A DNA stretch of 63,617 bases from Chloroflexota bacterium (GCA_022824865.1 JAJDZD010000080.1:1-63617), one strand, 5' to 3'; counted from the first letter of the stretch, positions 38,284 through 48,258 are shown. Numbers and translations are program-made. The notes: generated by a model from the sequence alone, not told the origin.

Positions 38284-41106
38284 TTAGAACCGCTCATTTG
38301 GCTCTCCAATGGAGCCTGAGGACGGTGTAACTGCAAGCTCGCCTTCGTAGACGTGAAACGAGACCTTGCCAGTCGGAGAAATCACGAATCTGACCGCCGG
38401 AATGAATGCTGTAAGGAGGTAGTCGTCTCGTAGCCGTACGCCCAGTAACCAAGCACCCGGGTTCAGCTTCGAGCCGGCAGACGGAAGGAAACTGCGATTG
38501 CCATCTTGATCGCGAAGAGCAAGCGTTGCTGTGCCTGGGTCAAATTCATAGTGACGAATAATCGTGCCGGACTGCGGAGCGATCTGACCGGCGAACCACT
38601 GTGGTGCTTTGTCGATCGGCCAGGTTCTTGGAATGGCCCATGGCGAGTCGTCAACCGGCACGACCACCCAGTCCTGTCCCGTCCATACGTCGCCACCATC
38701 ATTGGACAGTGTCGCCGTAAAGGCGAGCCGCTGGTCAGTCGTACTCGAGTCCGACAGCTGGACGCGGAAGGATCGGGGGGAGTGAGGCGAGACAGGCGCC
38801 ACGCTTCCAGACGGCGAGAAGAGGGCGACGTCTTCGTTCCACCAAACGGGACGGCGTCTGTTCGGGGCAAACATCGACGGCGCGAGGCGGGACGATGCCA
38901 GCACCAGGTCGGGCGTTTGCGCTCCTAGAGGTTCGGTCTGAATGCTGACGCGCAGGTGGTTTAAGACCGTTCGGTCCTCCGACACGAGGAGATTCGTGTG
39001 CGTGAGCATCGCCATCGCACGAAAGGCATTCAAGGGGGCAAGCGCTGGCGACACATACACCGTGGCGCCCGTCGGCGCGGTTTGACGCAATGCTTCGAAC
39101 GACCCCGATGACGGTGGTTCACTCAGCCTGTGAAATTCGGGCTTCACGCCGTAGAGGGCGTGAGTCCCGACACGGGCCAGAAGATCGAAGAACTCCGGGT
39201 TAGCTAACCAGCGCCTGGCTCTGTCTGGCAGACGGGCGACCCAGTCGTCGGTAGCGTGGAGGAATTTGACGTCCAGCCGCCTGAATGCCTCAGGCTCCAG
39301 ATGGCGAATAGCGTCAAGGTACTCGGGCCCGGTGTATGGGATCAGATGGACGTACTGGCGAAACCCGGACGCGTTTGGCCGGCCCGTGGCAACGGTCATG
39401 GCATAGGGATAAGGGGACAGAACCCTGGCATCGGACTCCGTGTGATTTCGGATCCAGGCGGCAACGGGATCGGAAGGAAAGCGCAACAGGGCGTAGCGGC
39501 CCATCCACCAATACCAGTCATCGAATTCCCGCGATCCAGGCTCGGCGTTGGCCAGTTGAACGCCCCTGCTGGCGACGAGTCCAAGTTGGCGAGCCGGTGT
39601 GGCCACTGTTGGCCAAGTTACGAGAAAGAAGATCGCGGCGGCGGCGGCGAAGCGCCAGTGTACGCGTCCTGTGTCCAGGCGCTTGCTCAGTGAGAAAAGT
39701 ACTGCGAACAACGCAAAGTTACGTGCATGTCCGTCAAGCCTCCCGATGTCGTAGGACGCGACCTCAAATCGAATGGTGAGGGCGGCGAGTAGAAACGTCG
39801 CCGATCCCGCCGCAAGGGCGAGGATCAACCGGCTGCGGCGCTCGAGGATCGCTGCCAGCGCCGCCACCACTGCGCACCCGACTTGGAGGAGCACAGTTCC
39901 GCCCGGGAGTGTCGTTGCAGAGATCAACGCGCTCCGGTCCCTCGGGTCTAGTGGAAGACCGAGTGTCAGACCGCTAGGTGCCGATCTCTCCGTAATGATG
40001 CCAGTTATCAGTCCACCTCCGCCGAGAAGGAGTACCGAGCCAAGAATGGGTCCGGCGGCTGAGCGAATGCGAGCCTCGCGAGATTCAGTGCGCGTGCGCT
40101 GCGAGCTAAATCGTCTGCTGGCTTCGATTACGACCCAGAGAGCGAGAACTACGCCGGCAATCGCCTCGTCGACAAGGCCCAGGAATCCGACCAGCCCGGC
40201 AAGCGCGAGGGTTCCCGACCAGTGTTGGCTTCGGCGACGTGAGACTCGCTCCAGCAGCACGAGCGCCAACGCATAGGCCAGAGGAAACGACGGCTTCCAG
40301 ATGTTCGGCGGTACGGTGTGCTGTTCCGAGGGCCACGGCAGTTCCACCCTTGGCCAATAGAGGTCGGTAAGCGAGGCGCGCAAACCGGCCTCTGGGATTC
40401 CACCGGGAACTGGGATCTGTAGCACTGATGGCTGATCACCGAACACCAGCGTCCAGGCACCGGCGGCCAGCAGCAAGGGCATAGCCGTCAGCGTGCCTAA
40501 CCACGAGCCGTGACGCAGAAGTAGCGTTCCAACGAGGAGAACGAGACTTGCCCAGACATAAGCACCCAAAACCTCGGTGGTAAACGAGAGATCTGGACCG
40601 GTCGGCGGCGTCAGCAGACCTGCCAGTAGGTCTACCCCGTAGTGGTAGGCGAGGTTCAGGTCCGGGTTCCAGGGCAACCGTGGCGGCCAGTTTCCGGCCC
40701 TGACTGTGGCGGGAATCAATGTGTGCTGCAGGTGGTCGGGGATGATGAGCAGCTGGCGGCTGGCGAGGGCGATCCAAAAGATCGCGGTGCCGGCGAGGCC
40801 GAAGCCAGCAAGCGTCTGCGGTGAAACCCCTAGATCTTGGCGCTGGCGCCAGGCCAGACCAGCGCCGAGGGCAAGCAGCACCATCCATCCCGCCAAAGCT
40901 CCGGCCAGACCAGGAAATAGGTGCAGAACGAAATTGACAATCAGCCCCCACAGCGCCAGCCCAATCACCAGCCCCTGTGCCAGCGCCAGCCGATCATCCG
41001 TCTGCCGCAGCGCAACCCGAGCCACGACATAACCGACGCCGGCGAGAGCGAGCAGTTCAGCGGCGAGCAGCATGAGGCCAGGAATGACGGTGGGGTCAGT
41101 CGTCAC
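38284..41106 (-). CDS. Paralog P6: GT-C-like polytopic membrane protein
   Basis: Family member of 940 residues, closest to P5 in its first 60 codons. It starts at GTG 41106 with GGGGAG about 8 nt upstream. The landmarks are IPDHLQHT, AGNWPPRLPWNPD, AYHYGVD, LDGHARNF, TGRPNASG, FLHATDDWVARLP, PVWWNEDVALF and GQDWVVVPVDDSPWAIP. The GTG overlaps the stop of a degenerate fragment that looks like the end of another paralog (41103-41294), so a former neighbour was probably coupled to it. It is separated from P5 by about 150 nt with no gene. Confidence 0.7.
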   Translation of the reverse strand: MTTDPTVIPGLMLLAAELLALAGVGYVVARVALRQTDDRLALAQGLVIGLALWGLIVNFVLHLFPGLAGALAGWMVLLALGAGLAWRQRQDLGVSPQTLAGFGLAGTAIFWIALASRQLLIIPDHLQHTLIPATVRAGNWPPRLPWNPDLNLAYHYGVDLLAGLLTPPTGPDLSFTTEVLGAYVWASLVLLVGTLLLRHGSWLGTLTAMPLLLAAGAWTLVFGDQPSVLQIPVPGGIPEAGLRASLTDLYWPRVELPWPSEQHTVPPNIWKPSFPLAYALALVLLERVSRRRSQHWSGTLALAGLVGFLGLVDEAIAGVVLALWVVIEASRRFSSQRTRTESREARIRSAAGPILGSVLLLGGGGLITGIITERSAPSGLTLGLPLDPRDRSALISATTLPGGTVLLQVGCAVVAALAAILERRSRLILALAAGSATFLLAALTIRFEVASYDIGRLDGHARNFALFAVLFSLSKRLDTGRVHWRFAAAAAIFFLVTWPTVATPARQLGLVASRGVQLANAEPGSREFDDWYWWMGRYALLRFPSDPVAAWIRNHTESDARVLSPYPYAMTVATGRPNASGFRQYVHLIPYTGPEYLDAIRHLEPEAFRRLDVKFLHATDDWVARLPDRARRWLANPEFFDLLARVGTHALYGVKPEFHRLSEPPSSGSFEALRQTAPTGATVYVSPALAPLNAFRAMAMLTHTNLLVSEDRTVLNHLRVSIQTEPLGAQTPDLVLASSRLAPSMFAPNRRRPVWWNEDVALFSPSGSVAPVSPHSPRSFRVQLSDSSTTDQRLAFTATLSNDGGDVWTGQDWVVVPVDDSPWAIPRTWPIDKAPQWFAGQIAPQSGTIIRHYEFDPGTATLALRDQDGNRSFLPSAGSKLNPGAWLLGVRLRDDYLLTAFIPAVRFVISPTGKVSFHVYEGELAVTPSSGSIGEPNERF

Positions 41107-41294
41107 GCTCGCGCTCCCCGGCGACGCTCAAGTTGCTGCCGGTAGTTTTTTGGGACGGGTTCCACCACAATCTGAACCGCAAACTGGGCAACCGATGTGA
41201 CTGACTCGTAATTGGCTTCAGTTGGCAGCGTCCATGGCAATTGCTCCCCCAGATTATTGGCCAGTCTTATTCCGTCCACCCATTGCTCCCACGA
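41103..41294 (-). pseudogene. Degenerate C-terminal fragment of an eleventh paralog
   Basis: An open frame of 63 codons between TAA at 41297-41295 and TGA at 41105-41103 encodes QLPWTLPTEANYESVTSVAQF in its middle. This aligns by eye with the C-terminal domain of P8, where DLPWALPTEDNGITIASLAWF is followed by AGQI; here AVQI follows. No start codon with a ribosome site exists, and the rest of the domain is lost. The TGA overlaps the P6 GTG, as real array neighbours do. I read it as a relic left after deletion. The match is short, so the call is tentative. Confidence 0.4.
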
Positions 41295-41379
41295 TTAGCG
41301 ACAGACGCTCCGAAAGCGGTTCGACTTGAAGTCTGCGAAACCCTGTAAGCCGAATCTGAATAGGTGAATATAGTGACAC

Positions 41380-44250
41380 TTACGGATTCTCAGTTGGTTT
41401 GATGTGACCTAACATACGAAGGCATGAATCAGAGTCACGAATTCGGTTGGGACATGGATTCAATATTGTACTATGAGTCACTCGAGGGTTCTCGAATGTC
41501 ACACTGCCGTCTTTGTAAATCGTGAACTTCAGAATTGGTATCACAGCTGCTTGCAGATGATCTAAGCGTAGTCGAGCAACCAAGGCCCAGGTTCCTGACT
41601 GCGGCCTGTTTCCCGAAGAATCTACGGTAGCAAATTCTCCGGTGTCTTTCAGAGCAAGCATAGTTCCGTCAAGAGGATGAAAGCGATAAGTATGAATTGC
41701 CCTATGGTTCGTTGGATGGATTTGGCCAGCAAACCACAGCTGGCCTGCTAGAGTAAACCCGTCGGCCGCATATTGGATTGGCAATGACCATGGTGGGTCA
41801 GACAGTTTTGTGACCAGCCAATCTTGGCCCGTCCATTGTCCAATTGAATGGTTATCGAATGAGGCGGTGAATTCGATGACTTCGGCAGTCGACGTGACGT
41901 CTGAAATGCTGACCGCAATTCCTGGCGTCGGCGGCGGCGGTGGGTCCACTTCTGGAGCAAGCGAAGGATCGGATGTAAAGGCGACGGCTCTATCATTCCA
42001 CCAGATGATTGGAAACTGACTCGTGTCGACGCCGAATGGAAGATCGATAGGGACTATGATCACATCGGGCACTTCAGACTCAGGGGGATTGATTGGAATG
42101 TCTGTTATTAGGTGCATCCCTGTTGGACGCTTACCTAGTAGGCGATTCTCCAATAACACAGATGCTACTCGAAGCTTGTCGAGTCGTGTAAGTTCGTCTG
42201 CAAGCAGCACCGTGGCAGATGTCGGAATGAGGTGGCGAAGTGCTTCAAACGATTGGCTGTGAGGAGAGGTGGCTAAGCTGCGATACGCCGGCCTGGCAAG
42301 GTAGAGAGCATGGGATCCGTCACGGATCAGTCGCTGAAAGTATTGAGGATCCTGCAGCATGTTTCTAGCGTTTACGGGGAGATTATCGATCCAGTCGTCG
42401 GTGGCATGAACGTATTCGACTTGAAGCCGCGTCAAGGCTGCAGGTTCAAGGAAGTGTATAGCATCTTCGTAGTCGGGACCACTGACAGGGTAAAAGTGTT
42501 CAATATTTGTAAATCCCATCGCATTCGGCCGCCCAGTCGCAATTGTCATGGCTTCGGGATGAGGCGTGAGAATTCGGGCGTCAACTGGTACATGGGTAAG
42601 TACATATTTGGAGATTTTGACAGTAGCCCAGGATGAATGCGTATATCTTCCAACGGTGCCAATCAAGAGTCCTGAAGAAGGAGTTCGATCAGTAGGTACG
42701 GCATTGGAGAAATGGATACCACGACCAATGGCGCGTACGATTTCGTGTATGAGCACTATAGTAGTCGGCCACACTACAAGAGCAAAAACCATGCTGACGG
42801 CTGCGTAACATTGGTTAAGGCTTAGGTGTGACAGTGCTTTGGGCACTGCGAAGAGAAGTGCCAACAGTGCAAGATTACGTGCGTGTCCGTCAAAGCGGGT
42901 TATGTCGTGTGGAGCTGGTGTGTATTGGAGAGTCAAGGCGGCAATCAGAAAAATCAAGCTTGCCGCAGAGAGTGCCAAGATAAATTGTTTGCGGCGACCC
43001 ATTAGGACAGCAATGACGGCGATTGGTGCAGGACCGATGCCAAGGATGCCGACGCCGCCTGGTAACGCCTCAAGTGTTCCGAACGGCCGCCGGCTTGCGG
43101 GGTCGCTGTGCCAGGCTAGAGAGAGGGCGGTCTTTTGTGATCCAAAGAGAATGTCGGTTATAACGCCGGCTTCAAAGGCTAGGAGCAATGCGGCGATTGT
43201 CGGGCCGGTGGTGAGTCGAGCGATTGTGTGCCATGTCTTCTTGTCGCGCGTCTGCTTTAGCTGCCATGCATCAAAAATGATCCACATCGCAAGTGTCATT
43301 AGCGCGAGTGGCTCGTCTAGCAGGCCCATGAAGGCGACTAACAGTGCAAGCGTTATCGCGCTTGGCCAAGAACGCGAAGTTTGGCAGGCTCGCTCGAGAG
43401 TTACGACGGTAAGGCCATAGGCTAAGACGAAGAGAGGCTTCCAGATGTTCGGTGGAGTGGCGTCAGTTGCAGCTGCCCAGGGTAGAACCGTAGGCCAATA
43501 GACGTCACCCAGTGATGTGCGAAAGCCAGCTGAAGGAAGACCCGTCGGAACTGGCACCCTTAGTAGCTCTGGTGCTTCCATCAGCCACACAAGCGTCCAG
43601 GCACCTGGTGTGAGAAGAAGCAGGACAAGCAGCAGCGTGATGAAACTTCGCCCACGGCGTAGGATGGTTGTAGCGACTACAAGGACGAATCCAGTCCAAA
43701 AGAAGGCACCCAGTAGTTCAGTCGCAAATGCTAGGTCTGGCCCAAATGGAGGTGTCAGGAACGCCGCGAAGATGGCGACGCCATAGTGGTATGGCGCGGC
43801 AACTCCGGGAAGCCATGGAAAGGCCGGCGGAAATGCGCCGGCTCGTAGTGCCGCAGTCAGGCCTAAGTGGGTGGACGGGTCCGGAATGGCCAAAGTCTGA
43901 CGACCCGCCAACCCGATCCACATCAGTGCGAGTGCTACCGCCGCGTAGGCGGCTACGGTGCGTGGCCGTATCGGGAGGGCAAGTCGTCTGTGCCAAGCCA
44001 GTCCAGCGCCGAGAGCCACGACGATGATCCAACTGGCCAGAGCTCCGGCTGGACCCGGAAGCAGGTGGAGGACGAGGCTTACGGTGACGCCCCAGAGAGC
44101 CGGGCCGATGACGAGTCCTTGAGACAAGGCCAGGAGGTTGTCGGTCTGCCGGAGCGCCCCCCGCGCGACGACGTAGCCGACCACTGCCAAGATCAGGAGT
44201 TCGGTCAGTAGCAGAAGGAGGCCAGGCACCACCGTTACGTCAACTCTCAC
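41380..44250 (-). CDS. Paralog P7: GT-C-like polytopic membrane protein with Cys-pair tail
   Basis: Family member of 956 residues, GTG start at 44250 with AGGGGG about 6 nt upstream. The loop has IPDPSTHL, AGAFPPAFPWLPG and PYHYGVA, where Ala replaces the Asp that follows YHYG in most copies. FDGHARNL, TGRPNAMG, YVHATDDWIDNLP and IIWWNDR are recognisable. After the beta-rich domain a tail of about 30 residues has NPCPNRIRDSDSC, shared in pattern with P8 and P9. Its base composition is lower in G+C than neighbours: 52 of 120 bases in 41401-41520. P8 lies 81 nt upstream. Confidence 0.68.
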   Translation of the reverse strand: MRVDVTVVPGLLLLLTELLILAVVGYVVARGALRQTDNLLALSQGLVIGPALWGVTVSLVLHLLPGPAGALASWIIVVALGAGLAWHRRLALPIRPRTVAAYAAVALALMWIGLAGRQTLAIPDPSTHLGLTAALRAGAFPPAFPWLPGVAAPYHYGVAIFAAFLTPPFGPDLAFATELLGAFFWTGFVLVVATTILRRGRSFITLLLVLLLLTPGAWTLVWLMEAPELLRVPVPTGLPSAGFRTSLGDVYWPTVLPWAAATDATPPNIWKPLFVLAYGLTVVTLERACQTSRSWPSAITLALLVAFMGLLDEPLALMTLAMWIIFDAWQLKQTRDKKTWHTIARLTTGPTIAALLLAFEAGVITDILFGSQKTALSLAWHSDPASRRPFGTLEALPGGVGILGIGPAPIAVIAVLMGRRKQFILALSAASLIFLIAALTLQYTPAPHDITRFDGHARNLALLALLFAVPKALSHLSLNQCYAAVSMVFALVVWPTTIVLIHEIVRAIGRGIHFSNAVPTDRTPSSGLLIGTVGRYTHSSWATVKISKYVLTHVPVDARILTPHPEAMTIATGRPNAMGFTNIEHFYPVSGPDYEDAIHFLEPAALTRLQVEYVHATDDWIDNLPVNARNMLQDPQYFQRLIRDGSHALYLARPAYRSLATSPHSQSFEALRHLIPTSATVLLADELTRLDKLRVASVLLENRLLGKRPTGMHLITDIPINPPESEVPDVIIVPIDLPFGVDTSQFPIIWWNDRAVAFTSDPSLAPEVDPPPPPTPGIAVSISDVTSTAEVIEFTASFDNHSIGQWTGQDWLVTKLSDPPWSLPIQYAADGFTLAGQLWFAGQIHPTNHRAIHTYRFHPLDGTMLALKDTGEFATVDSSGNRPQSGTWALVARLRLDHLQAAVIPILKFTIYKDGSVTFENPRVTHSTILNPCPNRIRDSDSCLRMLGHIKPTENP

Positions 44251-44331
44251 GATGCCCCCTGACAGCTGTCGTGTCCGTTAAGGTTTTCCAAAGACACTTC
44301 CAGAGGTGTGAATGAATCAGCGCTTCCAGAT

Positions 44332-47300
44332 CTAGCTTAGGGGTGCCAGTCGCCGGCATGACTCCGTGAAGCTCAGGCGTTCAGGACAGGGCGAGACATG
44401 GGTTTCGTGGCTACCTGCGTACAGCGTGTAGTCCGGGCGTCCTGAATCAGCGATCGCGATCCTCATAACCGGAATGATGGCGGCTTGCAGATATTCGTAG
44501 CGAAGGCGCACGGCTAGAACGTACGTGCCCGGCGCCAGACGATCGCCGAACGACTGTATGCCCGCGAAACGCCCATCGGCCTCCTTTACCGCCAGCCGGT
44601 TTTGGCGGGCATCAAACTCATAAACGTGGGTGGACACTCCCCCGGGAGCAATCTGGCCGGCGAACCATGCGAGAGATGCGATGGTGATTCCGTTGTCTTC
44701 AGTAGGCAGGGCCCAGGGAAGATCCCGTCCTGAGATCAAGAGCCAGTCTTGGCCTGTCCAGGCTGTCGGCGAGTGATCGGTGAAGGTCGCTCTGAATGAG
44801 ATGCGGTCTTCAGTCTGCTGGGTTTCCGAGAGTCGAACGCTAAACTCAGCATCGGGCTGAGGTGGCGGATCGATGGTTGGGGTGTCCGAAGACTCGGCGG
44901 CGTAGGCGATCGCTGATTGATTCCACCAAACTGGACGAATTGTCTGTAGGTCATAGGGATGAGGACGGTCGCGTGGAACAACCACGAAATCCGCCAAAGC
45001 GCTATTCGGAGACTGGCTGGGAATCTCAGTTCGCAGATGGAGATCGCCTCTGGGAAAGAATCCCAACAGGATCGTGTGCGCAAGTGTCGACGCAACGCGA
45101 GCAGAGACCACGTCTGTGAGCCCTATCACGCGCACTGCGGCGTTTGCTGGAATCGCACGCCTTAGCGCTTCGTACGACCGACTATCCGGATCGGGGTTTA
45201 GATCAAGAAATGCGGGGCGAATCCGGTACAGGCTGTCAAATTCACCTTGCACCAGCAGCTCGAACAGACTTGGATCAGACAGCCAACGCCGTGCTTGAGT
45301 GGGAAGCTGACTAATCCACGAGTCGGTCGCATGAACGTGGGTCATTTGCAAGCTTCTGAGTGCTCGTGGATCAAGATAGAAGATCGCGTCAATGTACTCC
45401 GGTCCAGTCGCGGGAGTAAGATGCGAGTAACGTACGAAGCCAGAGGCATTTAGACGACCCGTGAGCGACGTAAGGCTGTCCCAGTTGGGCGACAGGATAC
45501 GCGCGTCGAGACGTGTTTCACTGCGAATGTATTCCCTAACCTGATCAGATACTGGCTTTGGGTCTACATGGCGGCGTATTTCAATATTCGAAGGATCAAC
45601 TCCTCCTTGTCGAGCTGGCTTCTGGAGCGCTTCCTGAGGGTTTGACAGCTGAATCCCATTACCAATGCCCAGTGCGAGTGTTCGAACTGGCACTACAGTG
45701 GTTGGCCAGGTCACAAGCGCCACGATCGCGACTCCGGAAGCATAGCGCAAGAGCCCATCTAGGGACCGGAGCCTCATGGCCAAGGCGAACATCAGGGCTA
45801 GGAGGCCGAGATTCCGAGCATGTCCATCAAATCTCAGTACATCGTGCGGCGACGGCGCATAGTGAATGACTAGCCCGGCGAGTGCGAAGATTGCACTTCC
45901 AACGATCAGCGCACTCACTAACCGGCTACGCCAGGCCAGTATTATCGCGAAGATCGAGACTGGGACTATGCCTAGGCCAATCGTGGTGACACCTGCTGTA
46001 GGTGGGGCTACTAGGGTTCCAAGAAGTTGTCGAGCGGCAGAGAAATCAATCCATCTGAAGGATAGTCCAGGGCCAATTAATTCCCGGAAGATTGCCGTGA
46101 GTGGTCCACCGGCCACGGCTAGGAGAAGCATAGCAATTGCTGTACCAATAACCACACTAGGCACTCGCGTCGAAAGCAAATGGTGAGACAATGTCATGCG
46201 ACTCACGATATGTGCGATAGTTGAGTATTGATTGGAGACGTTATGGTTCGGAGCCCGGTGTGGATGGTTCCTGCGGGCTATCGGGTTGGTAATCGTCAAG
46301 AGCAAACTATTGGAATTCTTGATTGGGAAGGTCATTCCCCATAGCGGGTACAAGAGCTCAATTGCAACCCATGTGCCGAGCACGAAGAGTGCAATCTCCA
46401 CGCTCAATAGTCCGAGAAAAGCGATGAGTGAGGCGATGGTGAGTGCGGCGGAAAGCGAACAGGACCTACGGTGGGCAACATACATTAATACTATCAGCGC
46501 CAATGTATAGGCCATGACAAATGCAGGTTTCCAAATGTTGGGAGGCGACGCTTCTGAGGCATTCCGCCAATCCAATGAGGCATCGGGAAAATAAATGCTT
46601 GCGAGGGATGCACGCAATCCAGGGGAAGGAATATCCGTAAACGTTGGGATCGTAAGAATGTCGGGAATGCTTGAGCCGATTAGCAACGTCCATGCTCCAG
46701 GGCTGAGCAGGAGAGGCACAATCGTCAAGACTCCGATCCAACCTAATCGAGATAGAAGAGACGTCGCCACGGTCAGCGCAAGTGCCGTCCACACGTATGC
46801 GCCGAGTAGCTCCGTGGTGAAAGCCATACTGAGGCTGTCAGAAGGTGACAAGAGACCAACCAGCATGTCGAAGCCGTAGTGATAAATGAACGGTTGATCC
46901 GGACTCCAAGGTAAGGCAAGCGGCCAATGGCCTGCCTGGGTAAGGGCTGAGAGTCCAAGATGAATATGGGAGTCCACGATCCAGTGCAGTTGTCGCGCCG
47001 CCAAGCTTATGGAGAATACAAGCGACCCTGCAATGGCAAGCCCAAGGACCGTCTTCCAGCGAGGGCGAATTGACGTTTCCGATCGCCACAGCAGGACGGC
47101 CCCAAGAGCCGAGACGATAAGCCATCCCAGTAATGCGCCGGCCCGCCCGGGGACGAGGTACATAACGAAGTTCGCGATCAGGCCCCACAACGCAGGGCCA
47201 ATGGCCAGCCCTTGTGCCAAAGCCATCCGGTCGTCCGACTGCCGCAGTGCAACGCGCGCGACGACATAGCCGACGGTGGATAGAGCAAGCAATTCAGCTG

Positions 47301-47343
47301 CAAGCAGCAGGAGTGCGGGGAGCACAGTGGCGTCGAGAGTCAT
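44332..47343 (-). CDS. Paralog P8: GT-C-like polytopic membrane protein, longest copy
   Basis: Longest member, 1003 residues, ATG at 47343. The loop reads IVDSHIHL, AGHWPLALPWSPD and IYHYGFD. It has a hydrophilic insertion of about 45-50 residues after the eighth or so membrane segment (near residues 335-385, rich in Asn, His and Arg). FDGHARNL is kept; TGRLNASG replaces TGRPNASG, and MTHVHATDSWISQLP follows. WWNQS replaces WWNDE. The C-terminal tail has SPCPERLSFTESC. Gene remnants and a mobile-element scar lie between it and P9 upstream, so it may have its own promoter. Confidence 0.68.
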   Translation of the reverse strand: MTLDATVLPALLLLAAELLALSTVGYVVARVALRQSDDRMALAQGLAIGPALWGLIANFVMYLVPGRAGALLGWLIVSALGAVLLWRSETSIRPRWKTVLGLAIAGSLVFSISLAARQLHWIVDSHIHLGLSALTQAGHWPLALPWSPDQPFIYHYGFDMLVGLLSPSDSLSMAFTTELLGAYVWTALALTVATSLLSRLGWIGVLTIVPLLLSPGAWTLLIGSSIPDILTIPTFTDIPSPGLRASLASIYFPDASLDWRNASEASPPNIWKPAFVMAYTLALIVLMYVAHRRSCSLSAALTIASLIAFLGLLSVEIALFVLGTWVAIELLYPLWGMTFPIKNSNSLLLTITNPIARRNHPHRAPNHNVSNQYSTIAHIVSRMTLSHHLLSTRVPSVVIGTAIAMLLLAVAGGPLTAIFRELIGPGLSFRWIDFSAARQLLGTLVAPPTAGVTTIGLGIVPVSIFAIILAWRSRLVSALIVGSAIFALAGLVIHYAPSPHDVLRFDGHARNLGLLALMFALAMRLRSLDGLLRYASGVAIVALVTWPTTVVPVRTLALGIGNGIQLSNPQEALQKPARQGGVDPSNIEIRRHVDPKPVSDQVREYIRSETRLDARILSPNWDSLTSLTGRLNASGFVRYSHLTPATGPEYIDAIFYLDPRALRSLQMTHVHATDSWISQLPTQARRWLSDPSLFELLVQGEFDSLYRIRPAFLDLNPDPDSRSYEALRRAIPANAAVRVIGLTDVVSARVASTLAHTILLGFFPRGDLHLRTEIPSQSPNSALADFVVVPRDRPHPYDLQTIRPVWWNQSAIAYAAESSDTPTIDPPPQPDAEFSVRLSETQQTEDRISFRATFTDHSPTAWTGQDWLLISGRDLPWALPTEDNGITIASLAWFAGQIAPGGVSTHVYEFDARQNRLAVKEADGRFAGIQSFGDRLAPGTYVLAVRLRYEYLQAAIIPVMRIAIADSGRPDYTLYAGSHETHVSPCPERLSFTESCRRLAPLS

Positions 47344-47461
47344 TCGGCGGTCGGGTGCGAATCCGGGGAGACGTCAGGCCGAGGTGGCTCGCGCAAGAAA
47401 CCACCGGCAGCGATACGTCGGCAGTCTACGGTGGTCTCGAGGCGCCGAGGGCCTGGAGCGA

Positions 47462-47661
47462 TCACAGTTCATGGACCCTCTTGGCCGCCAGCGCAAGCTG
47501 CCCGCCGCGCCGCTGGGCCTCGGGGACGGGCACGAAGTAGGAGCTTGGTCGCCGACCCTGGACATGTCGCGGGTGATGCCCTGGTCGTCGAGGCGGAAGT
47601 GGCGGCGCGGTTCCAGGAACGTTGAATTGAGAACGGGGTTCTCAATAGTGCGCGCGGTCAT
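47462..47661 (-). pseudogene. Frameshifted N-terminal relic of a DEAD/DEAH-helicase restriction-type protein
   Basis: Starting at the ATG at 47661, one frame reads TIENPVLNSTFLEPRRHFRLD then DQGITRDM. The next frame continues with VQGRRPSSYFVPVPEAQRRG up to a TGA at 47462. Joined, these match the well-known N terminus of type III restriction/helicase-like proteins (ENPILN..EPTRHFRFDDEGIT..EGRRPSSYFVPIP). One frameshift and the loss of everything after about 66 residues make it a pseudogene. It shows that a defence-type gene was once here. Confidence 0.62.
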
Positions 47662-48258
47662 GCGGAGCCGGTCTTCACTCGCGAAACGCGGCGCGGGCTG
47701 GTCAGGCTGGCAGGACGTCTGCGAAACGGTCGGATGCCGGTAGAGGTGGTAGGGACGTGTTGGACGGCGTGCGAACGATGGCGCGCATCGGCGAACGTGA
47801 CCGACATAATCCCCCTCTTGGTCGCCGCCCTCGACGATTCATGCAGTCGGGAAGGGATGCCGTCCCGGTGCTTGAAGGGGTGATATTAGGTAATCGTCAC
47901 GAGTCCTGCTATGTCATTACTTCGTCTTCATGCGTTTCGGGTGCTAGGGGTGGTCGGGATCGTTTGGTCTGGCTGGGTGGAAGGGGTGCCTTGGGTGCAG
48001 CGCGGTGGTTGAGTGCCGGGAAGAGGCCGGTGAGAAACCGGCCTGTACGCAAGAGAGGGCAAAGCGAGGAGTGAGCTGAGAGGCGAGCGAAGTGCGAGAG
48101 GACTTCCTGGGATAGCTGGTTGCCGACTGAGGGTCGGATGCCGGTTGGGAGGCCGGAAGATTCCTCAGCCTGCCCTCTCTCCCGGGAGAGACCGTTGCAA
48201 GCCCCGGGCGGGCGGTGGATCGTGGAGACGAGTTCGACCATCGCTGAGACTCCTGCTC
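47662..48258. other. Non-coding stretch between gene relics
   Basis: No convincing gene is present on either strand. The stretch contains an A+T-richer patch near 47885-47935 and one inverted repeat at 48024-48044. Short open frames here have no family signature that I recognise. It looks like decayed insertion material. Confidence 0.5.
48024..48044. repeat. Inverted repeat, 8-bp stem
   Basis: AGGCCGGT at 48024-48031 pairs exactly with ACCGGCCT at 48037-48044 around GAGAA. No T-run follows on either strand, so it is not a typical intrinsic terminator. It lies near the transposase relic and could be part of an insertion-element end. Confidence 0.4.
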
